Of a stretch of 64,000 nucleotides of DNA, positions 46,581 through 51,832 are shown in pieces. The notes under the pieces are model-generated. The model was given only the letters and a program-made list of their open reading frames with translations, was not told the DNA's origin and did no database searches. Source of the DNA: Entomobacter blattae (GTDB lineage: Bacteria; Pseudomonadota; Alphaproteobacteria; Acetobacterales; Acetobacteraceae); assembly GCF_014672835.1 (NCBI RefSeq), contig NZ_CP060244.1, positions 2,411,001 through 2,475,000 on the forward strand, in the 5' to 3' direction. The position numbers were made by a program, and so were the translations under genes. Each line of letters begins with the position of its first letter. The first letter of the stretch is position 1.

Positions 46581-46886
46581 TTACATGCCCAGGGCCCTAC
46601 GATAAATATCTAGCAATGTTTCCTGCTCTTCCACTTCGGCGGGTTCCTGCTTACGGATTTTAAGCAACTCGCGGATAACCTTCACATCAAAGCCTGCGGA
46701 CTTGGCTTCAATATAAATGTCCTTAATATCCCCACTTAGGGCTTTACGTTCTTCTTCGAGGCGTTCAATACGCTCTATGATAGACCGTAGCCTATCGGCC
46801 GCTATATTACTGGTGCTCTCCTTTGCAGTGTTGAGTTCTACAGTCGTATTACCACTGGAGAATGTGACTGTGGAATCAAGTGGCAT
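46581..46886 (-). CDS. DUF2312 / GapR-like nucleoid-associated protein
   Basis: A 101-residue protein whose core, AADRLRSIIERIERLEEERK followed by ALSGDIKDIYIEAKSAGFDV and IRELLKIRKQ, is the DUF2312 (UPF0335) family. Its chromosomal member GapR is an alphaproteobacterial nucleoid protein that binds overtwisted AT-rich DNA. This copy is encoded in the phage early operon and has an extra about 25-residue Ser/Thr-rich N-terminus. It could help phage replication or compete with the host protein. A GAAAGGG precedes the start, and a CCGGAAGGG hairpin lies upstream (46915-46947). Confidence 0.88.
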   Translation of the reverse strand: MPLDSTVTFSSGNTTVELNTAKESTSNIAADRLRSIIERIERLEEERKALSGDIKDIYIEAKSAGFDVKVIRELLKIRKQEPAEVEEQETLLDIYRRALGM

Positions 46887-46914
46887 GGCTATGCCCTTTC
46901 TACGGTGATACAGC

Positions 46915-46947
46915 CCGGAAGGGGAGCACGTTGCCCAGCCCTTCCGG
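46915..46947. other. Hairpin in the leader of the GapR-like gene
   Basis: CCGGAAGGG (46915-46923) and its complement CCCTTCCGG (46939-46947) form a 9-bp perfect GC-rich stem with a 15-base loop, 29 bases upstream of the GapR-like start. It could be an RNA processing, attenuation or antitermination element in the leftward transcript. Confidence 0.4.
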
Positions 46948-46997
46948 ATGTTTTATAATGGGAAGTGTCAACAACCATTATAAAAGGGTGAAAACTG

Positions 46998-47153
46998 ATG
47001 AATAAGGCATTCATGAGAGATGACAGCATCTCTAGAATTAAAAAAGATACCGATCTCATTAAAAATGAGCTTGAAAAGCAAAGAGTAATTTTGCAGGAAA
47101 TTCTTGAGCTTTTAAAACAGCTAGTTCCACCCAAAAATGAAGAAAACAAATAA
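46998..47153 (+). CDS. Small coiled-coil protein on the opposite strand
   Basis: A 51-residue frame (MNKAFMRDDSISRIKKDTDL, then KNELEKQRVILQEILELL) with GGG/AAGGGT about 8 bases before its ATG at 46998. The heptad-like Leu/Ile spacing suggests a coiled coil. It is transcribed against the surrounding leftward operon and lies in the 304-base interval between the GapR-like gene and the next minus-strand gene. Coding is plausible from the ribosome binding site and composition; function unknown. Confidence 0.5.
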   Translation: MNKAFMRDDSISRIKKDTDLIKNELEKQRVILQEILELLKQLVPPKNEENK

Positions 47154-47190
47154 CAGTTTTTAAAATTCCTGTTAATTGGCCATTGGCTTC

Positions 47191-47466
47191 CTATTTCTGG
47201 TTTTCTTTTAATATGGTTGCAACTTCCTGTAGAAGTTTTGTTGTAGCCCTCATTTCCGTTGCAACCTCCTGCACAAACTGGACTAATGCATCTTGTTTTT
47301 TTGTAGCTGGTGAAGCTCTTTGCTCCATAATGATCTTCACTATTTTTTCCGCCTGCTCCTGCTGAAATTCCTTGTCTGCTGCCAAGCTTATTTTGCACAT
47401 TGCTGAAGAAATTTCTTCGACAAGCTGATTGTAAATTTCTGCTGTGTTCTGTGTTGTTTCTGTCAT
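47191..47466 (-). CDS. Small helical phage protein, first gene of the leftward operon
   Basis: A 91-residue, Gln/Glu/Lys/Ala-rich, probably coiled-coil protein (MTETTQNTAEIYNQLVEEIS with ALVQFVQEVATEMRATTKLL). It is the first minus-strand gene after the PL/OL control region (47674-47723), 208 bases downstream of it. No family recognised. Early-left position suggests a regulatory or host-takeover role, by analogy with lambda only. Confidence 0.65.
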   Translation of the reverse strand: MTETTQNTAEIYNQLVEEISSAMCKISLAADKEFQQEQAEKIVKIIMEQRASPATKKQDALVQFVQEVATEMRATTKLLQEVATILKENQK

Positions 47467-47673
47467 TACTTTTTACTGTGAAAAGACACAGAGGGAGATG
47501 GACAGGTGTGCTGGCGCTTCCGGATGGCACGGTGTGCATGGTTCCCCCTGTGTAAGGTTAAGGTATAAAATGATGATCCGTCTAACACCGTTAGGGGGAA
47601 TGTCTAGAAAACCCCTACCGGACCCCCGGATAACGCTCCTCGTGAGAGTCGGCTATCAGGTGGTAGGGGCATT

Positions 47674-47723
47674 GTGGGATAAATCCACATATATTGTCAA
47701 TAAGAAATGTGGGTAAATTCCAC
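47674..47723 (-). promoter_or_regulatory. Leftward early promoter with two operators (PL/OL-like)
   Basis: Two 15-bp operators, GTGGGATAAATCCAC (47674-47688) and GTGGGTAAATTCCAC (47709-47723), flank a minus-strand TTGACA (-35) at 47700-47695. An 18-base spacer gives CACAAT as -10, so the first operator lies in the spacer region. The third copy is at 48164-48178 in the rightward promoter. This is the arrangement of a lambda-type PL with repressor sites; binding by the 47723-48145 repressor is inferred. Bases 47467-47673 contain no supported gene. Confidence 0.65.
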
Positions 47724-48145
47724 TATTTTTTTTCTATTTTGGAATTTTCGGCTATTTCACTACGTTTTAAAAGCAAATGAAGATAAGCATCAGCCTCATC
47801 TTCGGGTATTTTTCTAAAAGCGGCTAAAAGTAATTTTTCCTTTGTATTTAATCCATTGTCGGCTGAAATACCTTTTGTTATCCAATCTAACGAAACATTA
47901 AAATATGTAGACACAGCCATAAGAATCTCCCTACTAGGAAGATCAGCACCTGTTTCTATTTTTGTGAGGTGCGATCTGGAGATTCCAATTTCTGTTGCAA
48001 GTTCAACTTGAGTCATCCCTGATTCTTTTCTCAGAGACCGAATTCTCTCGCCTGTATTATTACCAGAATTTTGTAGAGATACATTGTCCATCATACTAGC
48101 AATGTTGAACAATTTTTCTTTTCTTTGAGTTATTCCATCCCACAT
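47723..48145 (-). CDS. Phage repressor, XRE family (CI-like)
   Basis: A Cro/CI-type repressor. The helix-turn-helix is ERIRSLRKESGMTQVELATE followed by IGISRSHLTKIETGADLP. The C-terminal part (LLLAAFRKIPEDEADAYLHL) is a short helical oligomerisation tail without a LexA-like protease domain, so induction would need a partner rather than self-cleavage. The frame reaches 48262, but those residues run across the rightward promoter; starts at 48145 (MWDGITQ) or 48094 (MMDNVS) are more plausible. It diverges from the Cro/YdaS-like gene, as in lambda. Confidence 0.85.
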   Translation of the reverse strand: MWDGITQRKEKLFNIASMMDNVSLQNSGNNTGERIRSLRKESGMTQVELATEIGISRSHLTKIETGADLPSREILMAVSTYFNVSLDWITKGISADNGLNTKEKLLLAAFRKIPEDEADAYLHLLLKRSEIAENSKIEKK

Positions 48146-48151
48146 TTTTTC

Positions 48152-48187
48152 TTGACAATCAATGTGGAATAAGTCCACATATATATT
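48152..48187 (+). promoter_or_regulatory. Rightward early promoter with operator (PR/OR-like)
   Basis: TTGACA (48152-48157) is followed after about 18 bases by CACATATATA, and operator GTGGAATAAGTCCAC (48164-48178) lies in the spacer. TTGACAAT and ATGTGGA are shared with the leftward promoter. The predicted transcription start falls at or next to the ATG at 48188, and no ribosome binding site precedes it, so the first mRNA may be leaderless. Confidence 0.6.
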
Positions 48188-48397
48188 ATGATGAATACAA
48201 AAGAAATTATTCGAGCAGCGGGTGGCCCTAGCAAGGTAGCAAGAGCTGTTGACCGGCATCATTCCACAGTCTGTAAGTGGGATTTTGTTCCAGGGAAATT
48301 TGTAAGAATAGTTTCAGAGCTATCTAAAATACCTCCTGAAACTATTCGCCCGGACATATTTCAGACCACACCAACCCACGAGGAACTACAGAGATGA
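48188..48397 (+). CDS. Cro/YdaS-like DNA-binding protein
   Basis: A 69-residue regulator. EIIRAAGGPSKVARAVDRHH with STVCKWDFVP is the YdaS/Cro-type helix-turn-helix, and the C-terminal IPPETIRPDIF is the family's usual ending. It starts the rightward early operon opposite the repressor and should act as the Cro-like antagonist. Its last 4 bases overlap the next gene (ATGA). Two later copies of the RPDIF tail (49015 and 49764) show that pieces of this gene were duplicated downstream. Confidence 0.85.
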   Translation: MMNTKEIIRAAGGPSKVARAVDRHHSTVCKWDFVPGKFVRIVSELSKIPPETIRPDIFQTTPTHEELQR

Positions 48398-48597
48398 GTG
48401 AAAGAATGAAAAAAGCCACTAATTACCGTAATGTTGTTATACGTGCTTTTAGCCATGTTTTAGTAGCCTCTGATAGCAGTTTTGATGCTGCCATGCTTAA
48501 ATTTATTGAATGGGGAGAAAGAAACAAAACCTTTTTCCTTCCACCAGAATTGGTGTCAGATGATGAAGATCGCCCGTTAAATAACTGGCCAGATTAA
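48394..48597 (+). CDS. Small hypothetical protein, module 1
   Basis: A 67-residue protein (MSERMKKATNYRNVVIRAFS) translationally coupled to the Cro-like gene by ATGA overlap. Mixed basic and acidic, soluble. It meets the convergent DUF3892 gene tail to tail with 4 bases of overlap. Unknown function; possibly the YdaT-like partner of the Cro/YdaS gene by position only. Confidence 0.65.
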   Translation: MSERMKKATNYRNVVIRAFSHVLVASDSSFDAAMLKFIEWGERNKTFFLPPELVSDDEDRPLNNWPD

Positions 48598-48905
48598 AAC
48601 TCTGGTAGGTTTCCTAAATTGTCTTCTTCTTTTTTATTGCTGTCTGTTCGAAGATATTTCTTACCATTGACGACAACAACGGAAACCTTAGCCCCTTCTA
48701 CCCATTCTCCGCTCTCGTCCTGATAAGCCGTAGCATAAGTAAGATTTTTGTTTTCTATTGCGTTTACTATAGCATTTTTTGTTCTTACTTCTGAATCACC
48801 TAGCTTATCTCCAAGATCCTCACAGCGCTTAACAGAATGAATATGTTTATCAGAAGAATTATACCGAACTGCAACAATGATGTATTTAGCCCATTTTTCG
48901 GACAT
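48594..48905 (-). CDS. DUF3892-family protein, module 1
   Basis: A 103-residue protein that begins WAKYIIVAVRYNSSDKHIHS and contains a central NAIENKNLTYATAYQDESG, which fits the DUF3892 family of unknown function. It runs against the rightward operon. Immediately upstream of it is a 73-bp element (48911-48983) that recurs before the third module's minus-strand gene, so it is probably its own promoter or control region. It likely represents a moron-type, lysogenically expressed gene. Confidence 0.7.
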   Translation of the reverse strand: MSEKWAKYIIVAVRYNSSDKHIHSVKRCEDLGDKLGDSEVRTKNAIVNAIENKNLTYATAYQDESGEWVEGAKVSVVVVNGKKYLRTDSNKKEEDNLGNLPEF

Positions 48906-48910
48906 ACAGG

Positions 48911-48983
48911 TTTCCTTTTTACTGAGCAGTTTAAGGGAAAGGGTAAGAGAAGTTTTACGGGCATCTCTTACCCAATTGTTAAC
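48911..48983 (-). repeat. 73-bp control-region repeat, copy 1
   Basis: The stretch from TTTCCTTTTTACTGAG to TTGTTAACT is repeated with high identity at 50495-50567. Inside is an inverted repeat, GGGTAAGAGA (48941-48950) and TCTCTTACCC (48964-48973), with a 13-base loop. Both copies sit 5 bases upstream of a minus-strand gene start, suggesting a shared promoter/operator cassette. Confidence 0.8.
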
Positions 48984-49014
48984 TTATAGCATCAATCCGT
49001 GGTGGGGGCAGCTT

Positions 49015-49056
49015 CGCCCAGACATATTTAGTCAACCCCAGCAGAAGGAGAGTTGA
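49015..49056 (+). pseudogene. Cro/YdaS C-terminal remnant, copy 2
   Basis: The frame reads RPDIFSQPQQKES then stop, matching the ending RPDIFQTTPTHEELQR of the intact Cro-like gene (48188-48397), and it lies in the same position relative to the next small rightward gene. The N-terminal DNA-binding part is missing. It is a duplication or recombination scar at the start of module 2. Confidence 0.6.
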
Positions 49057-49060
49057 GAGA

Positions 49061-49354
49061 ATGAACGAAGGCCGACAGCATGCTTTCCCTTTGGAGGTAT
49101 GGTTTGACACCAACAAGACTTTTGAAAGCTGTATTTATGCTGCTTTTGCCGCTTTGTCGTTTCCGGAAGAGAGTTTTTGGTGTGTGATGAAAAACGGGCA
49201 TTATGTCTTCTTTACTTATTTGGGAAAAATTAAAAATCGGAGAGTTTTCCAATCCACGAGAATATGTCAGGAATCTGACTTAAGCCCTGAGATATTAAAG
49301 ACGGCAATTGCGCTTCTAGGACCTTTTGGGGGAGGTGCTTCAAATGGGCTTTAA
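49061..49354 (+). CDS. Hypothetical protein, module 2
   Basis: A 97-residue protein (PLEVWFDTNKTFESCIYAAF and FWCVMKNGHYVFFTYLGKIK) preceded by AAGGAG. It follows the Cro-tail remnant just as the 67-residue gene follows the intact cro. Its 3' third overlaps the 3' end of the convergent gene (49230-49739) by 125 bases. Family unknown. Confidence 0.6.
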   Translation: MNEGRQHAFPLEVWFDTNKTFESCIYAAFAALSFPEESFWCVMKNGHYVFFTYLGKIKNRRVFQSTRICQESDLSPEILKTAIALLGPFGGGASNGL

Positions 49355-49739
49355 ACGAGTTTTTCTCTCTTTCCGTAGCATTAGAAGCCTCAATCTGTGC
49401 TTCAATCAGTGCACGAATAGTTTCGCCAGCTATGGTAATGGTAAATGTTTTGTTGGTAGCAGTTATACCACCCCAATGAGAAAGATAATCCAGGCCAGCA
49501 ACAGTAAGATGCATGGGTGTACCATGAAGCCATCTATTGTCTATGGTTCTCCTGAGAACATTATTGGCCAAATCATGGTTGATAATATATGCCAAATGCT
49601 GAAAATTTTCTTCTGTTGGTTCCATATCTTTTTCGAAAAGACTGTATTGGTAGTCGCTTCGGTTTTCCTTCATCAAGTTCATCATTTTCAAAACAATTTC
49701 TTCGTCCGGAAATTCAGTTTTATTTTCAATGTCTACCAT
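49230..49739 (-). CDS. Phage winged-helix-like protein, module 2
   Basis: A 169-residue protein of a common but unnamed phage type: N-terminal helical/winged part with HLTVAGLDYLSHWGGITATN, then a TITIAGETIRALIEAQIEAS helix pair and C-terminal helices. Its C-terminal 70 residues are alignable with the 49977-50489 product (ETIRKILLEKVLQSNLTENE), so they are paralogues. It opposes the rightward operon. Function unknown; its position suggests a lysogeny-expressed accessory gene. Confidence 0.7.
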   Translation of the reverse strand: MVDIENKTEFPDEEIVLKMMNLMKENRSDYQYSLFEKDMEPTEENFQHLAYIINHDLANNVLRRTIDNRWLHGTPMHLTVAGLDYLSHWGGITATNKTFTITIAGETIRALIEAQIEASNATEREKNSFKAHLKHLPQKVLEAQLPSLISQGLSQIPDIFSWIGKLSDF

Positions 49740-49763
49740 TTTTTATTCTTACGATTAATTGTT

Positions 49764-49805
49764 TGCCCGGACATATTCCAACAGCCAACTCAAAAAGAGA
49801 TATAA
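49764..49805 (+). pseudogene. Cro/YdaS C-terminal remnant, copy 3
   Basis: Reads CPDIFQQPTQKEI then stop, again matching the RPDIF... tail of the Cro-like gene, 2 bases before the ATG of the next small rightward gene. It marks the start of module 3 and begins right after the 5' end of the module 2 minus-strand gene. Confidence 0.6.
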
Positions 49806-49807
49806 GG

Positions 49808-50116
49808 ATGATAATTACTGATATGTGGTTTGATTATTATGGCGGCGATGAAAAAATATCTAAATGGCGTGTTAGCTCCTCTTTTGGAGACCTTAAAATA
49901 ATACCTGATTTTTTCTGGACGCATTTACTTGTTGGTGAGCAAAGTTTTTTCATAAAATTTTCTTCTATTGCTTGGGTTAGGGGTGAAAAAATATTTGAAG
50001 CCACTGAGATAAATCCGAAAGGGATGGGAATTGATCAATTCCTCTCTTTACCAATTCAGTTAACAGGTTCGTCAGGACCTGATCCGAAGCTTTTTTCAAG
50101 CAAGTCAAGAGAGTAG
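49808..50116 (+). CDS. Hypothetical protein, module 3
   Basis: A 102-residue protein (MIITDMWFDYYGGDEKISKW, then FGDLKIIPDFFWTHLLVGEQ). The open frame extends upstream to 49589, but the ATG at 49808 comes directly after the remnant's stop with AAGG before it, as in modules 1 and 2. Its last 140 bases overlap the convergent gene at 49977. Family unknown. Confidence 0.55.
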   Translation: MIITDMWFDYYGGDEKISKWRVSSSFGDLKIIPDFFWTHLLVGEQSFFIKFSSIAWVRGEKIFEATEINPKGMGIDQFLSLPIQLTGSSGPDPKLFSSKSRE

Positions 50117-50489
50117 ATTTTTCATTTTCAGTAAGGTTGCTTTGTAAAACCTTTTCTAAAAGAATTTTTCGGATTGTTTCTTCATGAAGTTTTACAGTTA
50201 TAATTTTAAGTGCTGCGGCAATGCCCCCATCAGGAGCAATAAGGTCAATACCATCTTTGGTAATGACACTTTCGTAGACTGGTTCGAAGCCTCTGCCCTT
50301 TGGAAAAACTCCACTTTTGCACAAACCGGACTCTTCAAGATAGAGCAAGTCTGCAACCAAGTGATCAATTTTTTCCTGATCTTTAAAAATATCCAAGCCA
50401 GAGAAAAAGAACACGCCATTTGGATAAGCTTCCAAAAGAATCTGCAAAATCTGAAGTTGGTGCTCTCTCCTATCATTAATATCAGACAT
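49977..50489 (-). CDS. Phage winged-helix-like protein, module 3
   Basis: A 170-residue paralogue of the module 2 minus-strand protein. The N-terminal part is a winged-helix-like domain (LQILQILLEAYPNGVFFFSG, VADLLYLEESGLCKSG) followed by ITKDGIDLIAPDGGIAAALK and the shared C-terminal EETIRKILLEKVLQSNLTEN region. It is preceded by the 73-bp repeat (50495-50567). Such proteins are frequent in phages near immunity regions. The exact role is unknown. Confidence 0.7.
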   Translation of the reverse strand: MSDINDRREHQLQILQILLEAYPNGVFFFSGLDIFKDQEKIDHLVADLLYLEESGLCKSGVFPKGRGFEPVYESVITKDGIDLIAPDGGIAAALKIITVKLHEETIRKILLEKVLQSNLTENEKSTLLTCLKKASDQVLTNLLTELVKRGIDQFPSLSDLSQWLQIFFHP

Positions 50490-50494
50490 AAGAG

Positions 50495-50567
50495 TTTCCT
50501 TTTACTGAGTAGTTTGAAGGAAAGGGTAAGAGAGGTTTTGCGGGCATCTCTTACCCAGTTGTTAACT
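50495..50567 (-). repeat. 73-bp control-region repeat, copy 2
   Basis: Second copy of the element at 48911-48983, with GGGTAAGAGA at 50524-50533 and TCTCTTACCC at 50547-50556. It sits 5 bases upstream of the module 3 minus-strand gene. Confidence 0.8.
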
Positions 50568-50598
50568 ACAGGTATTGGAACACAATACGGCCTCTATG

Positions 50599-50621
50599 GC
50601 ACGCGAAATAACTTCGCGTGC
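50599..50621. other. GC-rich hairpin before the zinc-ribbon gene
   Basis: GCACGCGAA (50599-50607) and TTCGCGTGC (50613-50621) form a perfect 9-bp stem with a 5-base loop, 24 bases before the start at 50646. There is no U tract, so a regulatory leader or nut-like antitermination element is more likely than a terminator. Confidence 0.45.
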
Positions 50622-50645
50622 TCTGGATGGTGAGAGAGAGCAGAT

Positions 50646-51332
50646 ATGGCAGGGCGTTCCAAACATTTTGTTGGTGAAGTCATTAACGGGTTCCGCCTGA
50701 AGGGCAATGTTTCCTGTGGACGGTGGACTGTTGAATGCACAGAATGTGGGTATAGCCATGATTGGGCAGCAGGCAGGCTTGACAGGAAGATTTGCCTGAA
50801 CTGTCACCCGACAGAAGACAGACGTGGAAGTCCTCGGAGATTTTATGGCCCTGGGGATGCCCTTAACGGGCGTGTCCTCATTGAACGCCTGAGTAATAAT
50901 AAATGGCGGAACCGGTGTGAAGCATGCGGCAGAGAGACAGAACGCCACCTTAGTTCTCTCAGGGCCAGTAGCTGCCCCTGTTCACAACGACGTATCAGTA
51001 AAGACAGTAACAATGGTAGAGACCTGATTGATTATACGGGAAAAACTGTTGGCTCTTACCTGGTTTCTGCTATGGGAGAGTCTTACCTGGGTGGCTTTAC
51101 ATGGACAGCCACCTGCCAGAAATGTGGCATCACCCGCACGGCTCCCATTAGCAGCTTAAATCAGACATGTACAAACTGCTCCAAAATAGAATACGAAAGT
51201 GCCCTTAACACATTAAGAGTCAACTACACCACGGGCCTGCAAGGTCAGCAATTAGTGGAATACAGGCGGTATGTGGCCTGTCATTTCTCGGAAAGGGAAG
51301 CGCGTAACAGAGCGCTCCAGGTGCAGCCATGA
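50646..51332 (+). CDS. Triple zinc-ribbon phage protein
   Basis: A 228-residue protein built of three tandem repeats of about 55 residues. Each has the pattern G-x-x-[IVL]-x-x-[FRY]-x-[LV], a Trp, CxxCG and a second CxxC pair: WTVECTECGYSHDW...CLNC, WRNRCEACGRETERHL...CPC, and WTATCQKCGITRTAPI...CTNC. These are likely zinc ribbons binding DNA, RNA or protein. The C-terminal 45 residues are helical and basic. It overlaps the next gene by ATGA. The family name is unknown to me. Confidence 0.75.
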   Translation: MAGRSKHFVGEVINGFRLKGNVSCGRWTVECTECGYSHDWAAGRLDRKICLNCHPTEDRRGSPRRFYGPGDALNGRVLIERLSNNKWRNRCEACGRETERHLSSLRASSCPCSQRRISKDSNNGRDLIDYTGKTVGSYLVSAMGESYLGGFTWTATCQKCGITRTAPISSLNQTCTNCSKIEYESALNTLRVNYTTGLQGQQLVEYRRYVACHFSEREARNRALQVQP

Positions 51333-51832
51333 GTGAGCGTGAGCAGCTAAGGCGTGCGTGCAAAACATTAACCACTGTAGCAATTGACGAATGCGGTGGG
51401 CTGGATGCTACACGCTGCCTATTAGGAGTTGGGCAATCTACCTTAAGCGAATACCGACTACCTCATACGAGCAAGGTGGTACCTGTTGATACGGCCATAT
51501 TGTTAGACCAACAGACAGAGCACCCCTATTTTTTACAGTTGATGGCCCGTGAACTGAATATGGGAATTATCCCCATTGTTCCCCAGAAGGGCATTTTGGG
51601 TAAAACAATTGGTGAGATCTCTCGCCTGTCCTCTGAAGCTATTTCAACCAGCGTGGAAGCTATGGCTGATGGTGTGTACGAGATTAAAGAAATTGAAGAT
51701 ATGGAACAGCATTTTCACAGGCTTTTAACTGTGCTGGAGCGCGGTATCGGGATTTTAAACCGAAAACGCCTGGATATGCGCGAACGTGGCCTGACCAGGA
51801 TTGCTGTTCATGATAAGGGGGAATGCCCATGA
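51329..51832 (+). CDS. Phage regulatory/replication-accessory protein
   Basis: A 167-residue protein. The N-terminal part (AIDECGGLDATRCLLGVGQS followed by TLSEYRLPHTSKVVPVDTAI) resembles a lambda-repressor-like helix-turn-helix, with a helical C-terminus (MEQHFHRLLTVLERGIGILN). The gene is coupled to the zinc-ribbon gene before it and to the replication gene after it (the latter overlaps by 4 bases from the ATG at 51829). By position it may be a CII-like activator or replication accessory factor. Confidence 0.6.
   Translation: MSEREQLRRACKTLTTVAIDECGGLDATRCLLGVGQSTLSEYRLPHTSKVVPVDTAILLDQQTEHPYFLQLMARELNMGIIPIVPQKGILGKTIGEISRLSSEAISTSVEAMADGVYEIKEIEDMEQHFHRLLTVLERGIGILNRKRLDMRERGLTRIAVHDKGECP

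Noticed and set aside
46889-47539. Minus-strand open frame of 216 codons
   Set aside because: It overlaps better-supported small genes on both strands (46998-47153 and 47191-47466) and its translation is Ser/Cys-rich without protein-like pattern.
47444-47716. Plus-strand open frame of 90 codons
   Set aside because: It crosses the operator/promoter region and its translation has no family-like features; the operators explain the conserved DNA better.
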